Below are positions 1 to 6,894 of a DNA stretch of 28,480 bases, piece by piece. This DNA comes from DASZKW01 sp035552775. GTDB taxonomy: Bacteria > Actinomycetota > Acidimicrobiia > Acidimicrobiales > Palsa-688. Made by a program: the position numbers and the translations under genes. The stretch covers positions 1-28,480 of the forward strand of contig DASZKW010000118.1 of the NCBI GenBank assembly GCA_035552775.1. The letters run 5' to 3'. A model generated the notes under the pieces. It was not told the origin of the DNA. It made no database searches and was given only the letters and a program-made list of their open reading frames with translations. How positions within the stretch are numbered: position 1 is the first letter of the stretch; the number at the start of each line of letters is the position of its first letter.

Positions 1-243
1 GGGTGTGGATGTGGCTGGGGGTGGGGGTGTGGCTGGCATCACCACTTCGTGGTAGGTGAGGGGGGCGGGGTGGCCGAACAGGCGCCCGAGACCGCTCTTG
101 GCCTCGACCTCGACGATCAGGGTACGCAGGCCGGCGCTCGCTGCCATCTGGGCGATGGCTGCTGACACCGTCGTCTTACCGACCCCTCCCTTGCCGGCGA
201 CGATCAACACCCTCGATTGGGCGCAGAACGCAGTGACTTCCAC
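1..243 (-). CDS. ArsA/Get3-like P-loop ATPase, N-terminal part (cut by window edge)
   Basis: The first 81 residues of a deviant-Walker-A ATPase are visible. The motif AGKGGVGKTT lies at about residues 16-25, followed by the LIVEVE strand and the GLGRLFG segment typical of bacterial ArsA/Get3-like proteins. I chose the GTG at 241-243 because a GGGGAG stretch lies a few bases upstream and translation leads directly into the Walker A strand. The family hydrolyses ATP as a dimer; bacterial members have mostly unclear roles in membrane-protein handling or stress. After residue 69 the protein enters a Pro/Thr run (PATPPPPATSTP) coded by GT-rich repeats, an insertion I do not expect in the family. 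The rest lies outside the window. It is divergent from whiB. Mycobacteria also keep two such ATPases next to whiB4 and ponA2, which fits the whiB and PBP genes found here. Confidence 0.8.
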   Translation of the reverse strand, partial: MEVTAFCAQSRVLIVAGKGGVGKTTVSAAIAQMAASAGLRTLIVEVEAKSGLGRLFGHPAPLTYHEVVMPATPPPPATSTP

Positions 244-548
244 TCGACTCCCCGCTCGACAATGACCCAAGGCCTCAACCTAGTCACGCTGGTGCCGGGG
301 CATGAGGTGCCGTGGGATTGCGTCGGGAGCGCCATGGGCCCTGGCCGCGAGCGCCGTCGGGGGCCATGCCGCGAGCGCTGTCGAGGCTAGGGCTGGGGGC
401 GCCGTCCGGGGCCCCCACCAGGTCTCGGCGGCGGACATTGCGAGCACGGCGAATATGAAAGTGCTGGTCAGCGCCCCCTGGTCCCAAACATTGACCCTTG
501 TCGCCGGGCCCCGAAGGGAGTACCTTCCCAGGAAGAAAGGGGGACTCG
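244..548. other. Intergenic region between the ArsA-like ATPase and whiB
   Basis: About 305 bases between divergent genes, so it should hold both promoters. I see a TTGACC hexamer at 491-496 and a small inverted repeat GAAGG-GAGTA-CCTTC at 513-527 just before the whiB ribosome binding site. No -10 element sits at a normal distance. Open frames crossing this stretch have shadow-like composition and I do not call them genes. Confidence 0.4.
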
Positions 549-803
549 ATGAGCGCCCAGCACATCGAAGATGCCTGGCAGGCCAAAGCAGCCTGTCGCG
601 GTCCACAGGCGGTCCTCTTCTTCCCGCCGTCCCATTTCGAACGCAAGGACGACAAGGACACCCGAGAATCGCAGGCCAAGGCCATCTGCCGATCTTGCGG
701 AGTGCGCCGGGCGTGCCTCGACTACGCCCTGCGGATCCGCGAGCCCCACGGTATCTGGGGTGGCCTCAACGAGGCCGAACGCCGGAGCCTCCTGTCCCGC
801 TGA
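549..803 (+). CDS. WhiB-family [4Fe-4S] transcription factor
   Basis: 84 residues, a usual length for Wbl proteins. The four cluster-binding cysteines are at C16, C47, C50 and C56 (C...CxxCx5C), followed by the GIWGG turn at residues 68-72 and a basic ERR tail. Wbl proteins bind an oxygen- and NO-sensitive cluster and usually act with the primary sigma factor. The ATG at 549 has an AAAGGGGGA ribosome binding site about 5 nt upstream; longer upstream starts in this frame lack one. The stop codon lies inside a 23-bp tandem repeat (see repeat entry), so the last residues (SLLSR) are coded by the repeat. Which Wbl paralogue this is cannot be settled. Proximity to an ArsA-like ATPase and a class A PBP recalls mycobacterial whiB4, but that is context only. 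Confidence 0.9.
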   Translation: MSAQHIEDAWQAKAACRGPQAVLFFPPSHFERKDDKDTRESQAKAICRSCGVRRACLDYALRIREPHGIWGGLNEAERRSLLSR

Positions 804-870
804 CCGGGAGCCTCCTGTCCCGCTGACCCGGAGCCTCCTGTCCGGCTGACCCGGCCTCTTGTCCCGCAGT
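782..870. repeat. 23-bp tandem repeat carrying the whiB stop codon
   Basis: Three near-identical 23-bp units at 782-804, 805-827 and 828-850 differ at one or two bases each. A shorter decayed fourth unit spans about 851-870. Each full unit contains TGA near its end, and the first TGA (801-803) is the whiB stop. The unit length is not a multiple of three, so only the first copy is translated in the whiB frame. Replication slippage is the likely origin. Confidence 0.85.
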
Positions 871-1262
871 CCGGTCAGTTCCGAACGTGCCCGGGCGCCC
901 ACCCCGCTGGATACCTTGTAGTCGGCAGCCACCTTGGCCAAGAAACCTTTCGGCTCCTGGCAGGACTCCCCGATGCCGCCACGGCCTGTTCCCCGGGCCT
1001 GGTCGCCGGCGAACGGGATCAAATGCATGGTTTCGCGCCGCGCCAGCCTCGAGATGTAGCATATTGCACGGTTTCCGTGCATTTCCACGCCCTACGGGAG
1101 CGTCCCCGCGCGAAACCGCGCATTTGGCAACCGGAAGACGCCCCGTCACCGATCTGGCCGTCCACAATCGGCAAAGTTCGCCGAGACCGCACCTTCACGG
1201 CCGAAGGATCAGCCCAAGTGCTCCCGGGCGTGAACTGACCTCAACGTCGTTCATGAGAGGCC
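871..1262. other. Intergenic stretch between the convergent whiB and selB genes, with small hairpins
   Basis: No convincing gene. A perfect 7-bp hairpin (TGCACGG, loop TTT, CCGTGCA) lies at 1065-1081 and is followed by ATTT. A second with GCGCG/CGCGC arms lies at 1108-1121. They could end whiB transcription or that of the incoming selB operon, but neither has a long T tract. A minus-strand frame through 870-1024 looks mildly protein-like, but has no ribosome binding site and no family I recognise. Confidence 0.45.
1065..1081. terminator. Short perfect hairpin downstream of whiB, possible terminator
   Basis: Perfect 7-bp stem with a 3-nt TTT loop, followed on the plus strand by ATTT. It sits between the convergent whiB and selB genes. 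The T run is too short for a confident intrinsic terminator. Confidence 0.35.
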
Positions 1263-1309
1263 CACTAAGCCGGAGAGGCACACTAAGCCGGAGAGGGCCA
1301 CTAAGCCGG
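1263..1309. repeat. 18-bp tandem repeat carrying the selB stop codon
   Basis: Units CACTAAGCCGGAGAGGNN at 1263-1280 and 1281-1298, and the start of a third at 1299-1309. On the minus strand each contains TAG. The stop of selB is the TAG in the promoter-proximal copy (1303-1301). Because 18 is a multiple of three, the next copies place two more TAG codons in the same frame at 1285-1283 and 1267-1265. Confidence 0.85.
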
Positions 1310-3229
1310 CGCGCCGCCGACGACCCGCGAGCCGGCAGTCGGCAACCGGGGCCCGGCGATGCGCAAGTCTCCGCGCCGGCGGGTGACCCCGCTGGCGTCG
1401 AGGTGAGCGAGGAGGGGAACAGTGTGCTTGCGGCTGGCGCCCAGCGCGTCGCGCACGGCCGCCACCGTGACGCCGTCGGGCGATGCGGCCAGTAGGTCGG
1501 CAACAACAGCTGCGGCAGTGGCGATCGTCTCGGCGGCGAACCACAAGCCTTCGCGTTCGACCACCGCCCCTTCTCGGACGAGCTCGCGCAGCGCGTCACG
1601 CCCCACTCCGGCGGCGGCGGGTCCGGGCGCCGCCCACGGCCTGGACCGAAGGTCGTCCCGCCACGCCCTGCCCGCCGCCGAGACCGCGCTACCCTCCGCC
1701 CCGCCGGCAGCCCCGGCGAGCACGGCGCGTCCCGCCCTGATGACGACACCGTCGAGGTTGGCGGCCACTGCCCGACGGCGCTCGTCGAGGGCGGCCAGCT
1801 CCACGCCGGCGGGGCCGCCCTCGGCGATCGCCGTGCGCAGCTCGGCGCTGACACGCTCGAGGACGACGGGGTCGACCACCCAGCGACCCCCCACGTCAGG
1901 GGAGCGTTGCTCGCCGGTGAGGCGGGCCAGGTGGGCGGCCTCGACCCATCCCCGCTCTGCCACCACCCGGTCGACTGAACGGTCAGGCCGGGCCCGTGAG
2001 GCGTTGAGCAGGGGCTCGACGTCCAGCACCTCGCCGCCGCCGACGGTCTCGCCCCGCCCGCTCTCGCGGAGGACGAACCTGTCCCCCGGCAGGAGGGCCA
2101 GCGCCACCGGAAGGTACAGCCGTGCCAGACCGAGGGCACCGGGTTCGAGGCCCCCCGGTTCCGAGCGGCCCTCCGAGCGGCCCTCCGAGCGGGAAACCGG
2201 GCCGGAGCGGCCCTCGGGGCCGTCCCCCGAACGGGAAACCGGGCCGTCCCCCGAGCGGGCGGCCGGGCCGAGCCCCGAACGGGAAACCGGACCGAGGATG
2301 CGCAGGCGGACGGTGTACTCGCCGCTGCCGGCGTAGAGCCGGTAGGCGCCCCGGCGCGACACCGTGTGGTCCAGGCCGTCGAGCACCCGGAGAGACACAT
2401 CGACGGTCCTGGTCAGGTGCCACTGGCCCGGCCGGACGAGGGCGTCACCGCGGAGCAGGTCGGCGTGGGACGCACCCGTCACGTTGACGGCCACCCTGTG
2501 GCCTGGGCCGACCGAGAGCCGGCTTTCGCCGTGGGTCTGCAAAGCCCGGACCCGCAGGCGCGCCCGGCGGGCGGCCGCCGCCCCAGGGCCCACGGCCTCC
2601 AACTCGTCGTCGACGGCCAGGCTCCCGCCGGCGAGGGTGCCGGTCACGACGGTGCCCGATCCTCGGGCCACGAAGGAACGGTCCACCCACAGGCGCGGCC
2701 GCCCCCGGTCCAGGGCGGTGGGCGCGGCGGCGACCATGCGGTCGACGGCGGCGAGCAGGTCGTCGAGTCCGACCCCGGCCGGGGCGTCAACCTCGATGAC
2801 CTCGGAGCCGGCCAGGGTGCTGGCGGCGAGACGCTCGTCGAGCTCGAGGCGGGCCAGGGTGCGGGTGTCGTCATCGACGACGGCGACCTTGGTCAGCGCT
2901 ACCACGGCGCGGTCGACGCCGAGCAGTTCGAGGATACGCAGGTGCTCCTCGGACTGCGGCTTCCAGCCCTCGCTGGCCGCCACGACGAACAGGGCGGCGT
3001 CGACTGCTCCCACCCCGGCCAACATGTTGCGCAGGAAGCGGACGTGGCCCGGCACGTCGACCAGGGCCACCTCCCCCCCTGACGGAAGCCGCAGGTGGGC
3101 GAAGCCGAGGTCGATGGTGAGCCCGCGGGCTTTTTCTTCCGCCCAGCGGTCGGGATCGGTCCCGGTGAGGGCGAGCACCAGTGTCGACTTGCCGTGGTCG
3201 ACGTGGCCGGCGGTGGCGACGACGTGCAT
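1301..3229 (-). CDS. selB: Selenocysteine-specific elongation factor SelB
   Basis: 642 residues, close to E. coli SelB (614). SelB delivers Sec-tRNA(Sec) to the ribosome at UGA codons marked by a SECIS hairpin. The GTPase domain begins at once: G1 GHVDHGKST at about residues 8-16, G2 ARGLTID at 34-40, G3 DVPGH at 58-62. The G4 position reads TKVA (113-116) instead of (N/T)KxD. EF-Tu-like domains II and III follow (RSFVARGSGTVVTGTL at about 184-199; LLPGDRFVLR at 379-388). Domain III is interrupted at about 313-362 by an Arg/Ser/Gly/Pro repeat. The C-terminus has winged-helix modules; the last contains SRKHTVPLL and DASGVTRRRGDLR, a SelB hallmark for mRNA binding. The ATG overlaps the selA stop by four bases (ATGA), so the two are translationally coupled. 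No ribosome binding site of its own is evident. Confidence 0.95.
   Translation of the reverse strand: MHVVATAGHVDHGKSTLVLALTGTDPDRWAEEKARGLTIDLGFAHLRLPSGGEVALVDVPGHVRFLRNMLAGVGAVDAALFVVAASEGWKPQSEEHLRILELLGVDRAVVALTKVAVVDDDTRTLARLELDERLAASTLAGSEVIEVDAPAGVGLDDLLAAVDRMVAAAPTALDRGRPRLWVDRSFVARGSGTVVTGTLAGGSLAVDDELEAVGPGAAAARRARLRVRALQTHGESRLSVGPGHRVAVNVTGASHADLLRGDALVRPGQWHLTRTVDVSLRVLDGLDHTVSRRGAYRLYAGSGEYTVRLRILGPVSRSGLGPAARSGDGPVSRSGDGPEGRSGPVSRSEGRSEGRSEPGGLEPGALGLARLYLPVALALLPGDRFVLRESGRGETVGGGEVLDVEPLLNASRARPDRSVDRVVAERGWVEAAHLARLTGEQRSPDVGGRWVVDPVVLERVSAELRTAIAEGGPAGVELAALDERRRAVAANLDGVVIRAGRAVLAGAAGGAEGSAVSAAGRAWRDDLRSRPWAAPGPAAAGVGRDALRELVREGAVVEREGLWFAAETIATAAAVVADLLAASPDGVTVAAVRDALGASRKHTVPLLAHLDASGVTRRRGDLRIAGPRLPTAGSRVVGGAPA
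2150..2293 (-). repeat. Low-complexity repeat insertion inside selB domain III
   Basis: Short degenerate units built on CCGAACGGGAAACCGGGCC and relatives code for repeated GPVSRSGDGP- and EGRS-type peptides (about residues 313-362 of SelB). They fall in a loop between strands of domain III and keep the frame open. Several non-coding frames also stay open here, as expected for such a GC-rich repeat. Confidence 0.75.
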
Positions 3230-4704
3230 CAGACCGCCGGCGCCGCACCATCGGCCGGCGCACCACCAGCCCGCGCCGGCGCACCACCAGCCGGCGCACC
3301 CCCAACCGCCGGCGCCGGCCGATCAACCGCCGGCGCACCACCAACCGCCGGCCCCGGCCGATCACCCGCCGGCGCACCACCAGCCGGCGCACCACCAACC
3401 GCCGGCGCCGGCCGATCAACCGCCGGCGCGCCACCGCTTAGGGCGGCCACCGCCGCGGCCACCACGGCGTCGTCGGCGGGGTCGACGGTGCGCAGGTCGA
3501 GCACCGTCCAGTCGTCGTGGACCCTGGCGACGATGGGCGGGTCCCACGAGCGCAGGGTCTTGGCGTGGTCGCCGCCCACGCGCACGCCGGCCGACGCCAT
3601 TTCCACGCCAGGTAGCGAACCTCCCCCGATCACGCTCGCCACCTCCACCACCTCTCCGGCCCCTAGTCCCTCCGCCCGGGCCCGCAGCGACGAGACCGAG
3701 CGCGTCGCCATCTCCCACAGCGGGATGGCGGTGGCGTCGCCTCTCAGGTAGGCGAGGGCGCACTCTTGGAGGGCGGCGAGCACGAGGCCACCCGGCCGCA
3801 CAGCCCTCGCGAGGGGATGGCCGGCGCAGCGGGCTACGAGGTCGGCTCGCCCGGCGATGATCCCGGCCTGGGGTCCGCCGAGCAGCTTGTCCCCCGAGAA
3901 GGTGACGAGGCCGGCGCCGGCCGCCAGCGCCTGCCGGGCCGCGGGCTCGCCGGCCAGCCACGGGGGTGGACCGCCCGGCAACCAGGGGCACCCGGCGTCG
4001 AGCAGGCCCGAACCGAGGTCGGCGACGACGGGCGGCCCGAGCCCGGCGAGAGCGGCGATGCCAACCGACTCGGTGAACCCGGTGATCCGGTAGTTCGAGG
4101 GGTGGACCTTGAGGATCACGGCCGTACCGTCGCCGAGGGCGGATGCGTAGTCGCTGAGTCGGGTGCGGTTGGTGGTGCCCACCTCGACCAGGTGGGCGCC
4201 CGAGGCGGCCATCACGTCGGGAATGCGGAAACCGCCCCCGATCTCGACCAGCTCCCCCCGGCTCACCACCGCGTCGGCGCCGGCGGCGAGGGCACTGAGC
4301 ACGAGGAGCACGGCGGCGGCCCCGTTGCCGACGACCAGGGCGGCCTCGGCGCCGGCGGCCCGGGCGAGCAGGACCCCGGCGTGGTCCTGGCGCGAACCCC
4401 GCCGCCCGGTGGCCAGGTCGAGTTCCAAATTTGCGTACCGCACGGCACCAAAATGTGGGGAAAGGGGCAGCGGGGCCCGGCCCAAGTTGGTGTGGAGCAG
4501 GACACCCGTGCCGTTTATAACGGGCCGGAGCAGGGTGGCCGCCAGGCCCTCAGCGCGGGCCCGGGCGTCTCCGGGGTCACCGGCGGAGATCGCCGCCCGC
4601 GCCGCGTCGACTAGCAGCGGGTGGGGAAGCCCGGTGTCCACCAGGCTACGGGCTAAGGCGTCGACCGACGGCGGGCGCACGGCGTGGAGCCTACGGCCCC
4701 GCAT
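3229..4704 (-). CDS. selA: L-seryl-tRNA(Sec) selenium transferase SelA
   Basis: 491 residues; E. coli SelA has 463. It converts Ser-tRNA(Sec) to Sec-tRNA(Sec) with selenophosphate, using PLP. The N-terminus has the PSVDAL segment; the core has NGTGVLLHTNLGRAPL (about 64-79), the EIGGGFRIPDVM segment, VGTTNRTRLSDY, and the PLP lysine K273 in SGDKLLGGPQAG. Homology ends near residue 423. A tail of about 68 residues then follows, made of AVDRPAPAVGGAPAGGAPA-like repeats and reaching the stop. The start ATG lies 6 nt after a perfect hairpin that covers the normal Shine-Dalgarno position; no other strong site is visible. It is the first gene of a selA-selB unit downstream of ftsH. No selC tRNA and no selD occur in the window. 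Confidence 0.95.
   Translation of the reverse strand: MRGRRLHAVRPPSVDALARSLVDTGLPHPLLVDAARAAISAGDPGDARARAEGLAATLLRPVINGTGVLLHTNLGRAPLPLSPHFGAVRYANLELDLATGRRGSRQDHAGVLLARAAGAEAALVVGNGAAAVLLVLSALAAGADAVVSRGELVEIGGGFRIPDVMAASGAHLVEVGTTNRTRLSDYASALGDGTAVILKVHPSNYRITGFTESVGIAALAGLGPPVVADLGSGLLDAGCPWLPGGPPPWLAGEPAARQALAAGAGLVTFSGDKLLGGPQAGIIAGRADLVARCAGHPLARAVRPGGLVLAALQECALAYLRGDATAIPLWEMATRSVSSLRARAEGLGAGEVVEVASVIGGGSLPGVEMASAGVRVGGDHAKTLRSWDPPIVARVHDDWTVLDLRTVDPADDAVVAAAVAALSGGAPAVDRPAPAVGGAPAGGAPAGDRPGPAVGGAPAVDRPAPAVGGAPAGGAPARAGGAPADGAAPAV
3232..3435 (-). repeat. 93-bp (31-codon) repeat coding the SelA C-terminal tail
   Basis: The segments 3281-3342 and 3374-3435 match at all but about two bases over 62 nt, giving a 93-bp period, which is exactly 31 codons. 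Shorter CCGGCGCACCACC units fill the rest. The array lies at the end of selA and stops just before the selB start. Confidence 0.8.
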
Positions 4705-4710
4705 GGCTCA

Positions 4711-4757
4711 TTCTCGGGACGCAAACCAAGACGATGTCTTGGTTTGCGTCCCGAGAA
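4711..4757. promoter_or_regulatory. Perfect 22-bp hairpin immediately upstream of selA
   Basis: Arms at 4711-4732 and 4736-4757 are exact reverse complements, with a 3-nt loop (GAT on plus, ATC on minus). The hairpin ends 6 nt before the selA ATG, so in mRNA it would bury the place where a ribosome binding site belongs. It could block or gate selA translation, or end ftsH transcription, although no T tract follows on the minus strand. In E. coli a SECIS-like element in the selAB leader binds SelB and represses the operon. The present stem lacks the bulge and apical bases of that element, so only the position is analogous. Confidence 0.75.
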
Positions 4758-4768
4758 AGCGCCTGTCC

Positions 4769-4802
4769 GCGCGCAGTGCTTCATTTCGACCGGTCTGCGC
4801 GC
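4769..4802. other. 8-bp inverted repeat in the ftsH-selA gap
   Basis: GCGCGCAG at 4769-4776 pairs with CTGCGCGC at 4795-4802, leaving an 18-nt loop that contains the small palindrome GACCGGTC overlapping the right arm. It is the middle of three hairpins between ftsH and selA. Confidence 0.5.
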
Positions 4803-4806
4803 TCTC

Positions 4807-4846
4807 CTGTGCAGAAGTATGGGCTATATCCCAGGTTTCTGCACAG
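4807..4846 (-). terminator. Hairpin just after ftsH, possible terminator or leader structure
   Basis: CTGTGCAGAA (4807-4816) and TTCTGCACAG (4837-4846) form a perfect 10-bp stem. The 20-nt loop can form an inner TGGG/CCCA stem. It begins 9 nt after the ftsH stop. No T tract follows on the minus strand, so a rho-independent role is uncertain. Confidence 0.45.
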
Positions 4847-4855
4847 TCGGGAGTT

Positions 4856-6784
4856 TCAGGCGTGATTGCTCTCGGGGACGTGATCCTTGGCCCGGATGGC
4901 ACCCATAAGGTCGTCACCGTCGATGACCTCCTTCTCGATGAGGAGGGCGACGATGCGGTCGATGGCCGGGCGGTGGCTGCTGAGCAGCTCGGTGGCTCTC
5001 GCCTCGGCTTCTCGCAGCAGACGGGCGACTTCCTCGTCGATCACCAGCTGGGTGTCCTCGGCGTAGGGACGCGAGGTGATCAGCCCGGCCTCACCCAGGT
5101 ATCCGGGACCGTCCGAGGAAAACCCGACGGGCCCGATGCGCTCCGACAGCCCCCACTCGCGGACCATGCGGGTGGCCAACTGGGTGGCGCCGGCCAGGTC
5201 GTTGGCCGCCCCCGTGGAAGCCTCCCCGAGGATGAGCAACTCCGCCGCCCTGCCGCCAAGGCGGACGGCGAGGCTGTCCTTGAGGTAGCTCTCGGGGTAG
5301 AGGTGGCGCTCGTCGGCGGGGAGCTGCTCGGTTACCCCGAGGGCCTGGCCGGCGGGCAGGATCGTGATCTTGGCCACAGGGTCGGCGTGGGGCGACAGGG
5401 CGGCGACGAGGGCGTGGCCCGTCTCGTGCACGGCGACGCTGTGCTGCTCGTCGGGGAGTAGGGCGTTGGAGTGCTCCCTGCGTCCGATCAGGAGCCTGTC
5501 GCGGGCGGTGTCGAAGTCGCTGTACTGGAGGATCGAGCGGTCGTTTCGCACCGCGACAATGGCGGCCTCGTTTACCAGGTTGGCCAGGTCGGCGCCAGAA
5601 AAGCCGGGGGTCCCCCGCGCCGCCGCACCCAAGTCGACGTCGTCGGCGAGGCGCTTGCCCCGCACGTGGACACCGAGGATGGCCCTGCGCTCGGCCTGGT
5701 TGGGAAGGCCGATCTCCACGTTGCGGTCGAAACGACCCGGGCGCAGCAGGGCGGCGTCGAGGGTCTCGGGCCGGTTGGTGGCGCCGATGATGACCACGCC
5801 GGTGGAAGGGTCGAAGCCGTCCATCTCGGCCAGGAGCTGGTTGAGGGTCTGCTCGCGCTCGTCGTTGTTGGCCAGGTGACCAGAGCCCCGCCGGCCGCCG
5901 ATGGCGTCGATCTCGTCGATGAAGATGATCGCAGGGGCGCGCTTGCGGGCGTCGTTGAACAGGTCACGGACCCGGGAGGCGCCCACACCGACGAACATCT
6001 CCACGAAACTCGAGCCGGTAAGCGCGAGGAACGGCACCTCGGCCTCGCCGGCCACGGCACGGGCCATGAGGGTCTTCCCTGTCCCTGGGGGACCGACCAT
6101 GAGCACGCCCTTGGGCCCGACTGCCCCCGCCTTGTGGTAGCGCTCGGGAAACTTGAGGAAGTCCACGACCTCGGCGACTTCCTCCTTGGCTCCCTGGTAG
6201 CCGGCGACGTCCGAGAAGCGGGTGGTGGGGCGCTCCTCGTCGTAGACCTTGGCCTTGGAGCGGCCGATCCCCATGAGGCCGCCAGGTCCCGACAGCGCCT
6301 TTTGGCTACGGCGACCGATGTAGATGAAGAAGCCTATGAACAGGATCAACGGCGCCAGGTCGATGATCAGAGTGCCGATGGAAAAGCTGCCACTGGTGTC
6401 GGTGGCGGTGATCTGGGTGCCGTGGGACTGCAGGTCGGCGAGCAGCGTGTTGTCCGGCACGGCGGTCGGGATCTGGCTCGTGTAGTGCTGGCCGGTGGTG
6501 AGCTTGCCCGTCACCGCCCCGTTCTGATTGATGGTGGCGGTGGCCACCTGCTTGGCGGTGATGTCGGAATTGAACTGCGTGAAGTTGAGGACCTTGGGGC
6601 TCGTTCCCGACGACATCGATGACCGGCTGAACAGCAGCAGTGTGACCAGGACCCCGACGAAGATCAGCCACGCCCGCCACTTCGGCGGGGGGTTGGGCGA
6701 GGGGGCCGGCGGGCGACCCCGAGGTGGCCCGGGATTGGCCGGGCTCGAGTCATGCTGGGTTCGGGGGGGCATCGACGGGTACAC
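4856..6784 (-). CDS. ftsH: ATP-dependent zinc metalloprotease FtsH
   Basis: 642 residues, the normal length (E. coli 644). FtsH is a hexameric membrane AAA+ protease that degrades misfolded membrane proteins and regulators. A Pro-rich cytoplasmic start leads to a membrane segment at about 38-54, an extracytoplasmic domain, and a second segment at about 139-157. The AAA module has Walker A GPPGTGKT (231-238), Walker B IIFIDEID (about 286-293) and the second region of homology GATNRP...RPGRFDR. The protease has HETGH (453-457) with the downstream Asp ligand in the ASTGAANDLAGAT segment. The start could be the GTG at 6784 or the ATG at 6772, which has GAGG about 11 nt upstream. The next genes on this strand, selA and selB, lie beyond a 151-nt gap with three hairpins, so co-transcription is uncertain. 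Confidence 0.95.
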   Translation of the reverse strand: MYPSMPPRTQHDSSPANPGPPRGRPPAPSPNPPPKWRAWLIFVGVLVTLLLFSRSSMSSGTSPKVLNFTQFNSDITAKQVATATINQNGAVTGKLTTGQHYTSQIPTAVPDNTLLADLQSHGTQITATDTSGSFSIGTLIIDLAPLILFIGFFIYIGRRSQKALSGPGGLMGIGRSKAKVYDEERPTTRFSDVAGYQGAKEEVAEVVDFLKFPERYHKAGAVGPKGVLMVGPPGTGKTLMARAVAGEAEVPFLALTGSSFVEMFVGVGASRVRDLFNDARKRAPAIIFIDEIDAIGGRRGSGHLANNDEREQTLNQLLAEMDGFDPSTGVVIIGATNRPETLDAALLRPGRFDRNVEIGLPNQAERRAILGVHVRGKRLADDVDLGAAARGTPGFSGADLANLVNEAAIVAVRNDRSILQYSDFDTARDRLLIGRREHSNALLPDEQHSVAVHETGHALVAALSPHADPVAKITILPAGQALGVTEQLPADERHLYPESYLKDSLAVRLGGRAAELLILGEASTGAANDLAGATQLATRMVREWGLSERIGPVGFSSDGPGYLGEAGLITSRPYAEDTQLVIDEEVARLLREAEARATELLSSHRPAIDRIVALLIEKEVIDGDDLMGAIRAKDHVPESNHA

Positions 6785-6894
6785 CTCGCGTGCGATAGGT
6801 CATTGGCGCCAACAAGCGTCCATCGCTATAACTTCCCCTCTTAGCCACATCTCAGCACCGCGCCGGGCGAGCTCGGGCCAAACTGGCTACCACG

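Noticed and set aside
468..1088. Minus-strand frame opposite whiB and in the following gap, with a protein-like part near 870-1024
   Set aside because: No ribosome binding site, it overlaps whiB on the other strand, its end is built from the 23-bp repeat, and no family is recognised. A decayed gene remains possible.
3236..3440. The CCGGCGCACCACC repeats as a CRISPR array
   Set aside because: Units are contiguous, in frame and coding; there are no unique spacers and no cas genes.
1195..3860. Long open frames antisense or out of frame to selA and selB (up to about 500 codons)
   Set aside because: They follow from GC-rich codon use and the repeats. Their products are low-complexity Arg/Pro/Ser, while the SelA and SelB frames carry clear family motifs.
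4711..4757. Reading the selA-leader hairpin as a true SECIS element
   Set aside because: Bacterial SECIS elements have a short stem with a bulged base and specific loop bases. This stem is perfect over 22 bp with a 3-nt loop and lies before, not after, a UGA codon.
4705..4855. Possible selC (tRNA-Sec) or other tRNA next to selA
   Set aside because: The structures are simple hairpins. There is no cloverleaf, no UCA anticodon arm and no T-loop GTTCGA sequence. I found no tRNA elsewhere by eye, though a tool run would be decisive.
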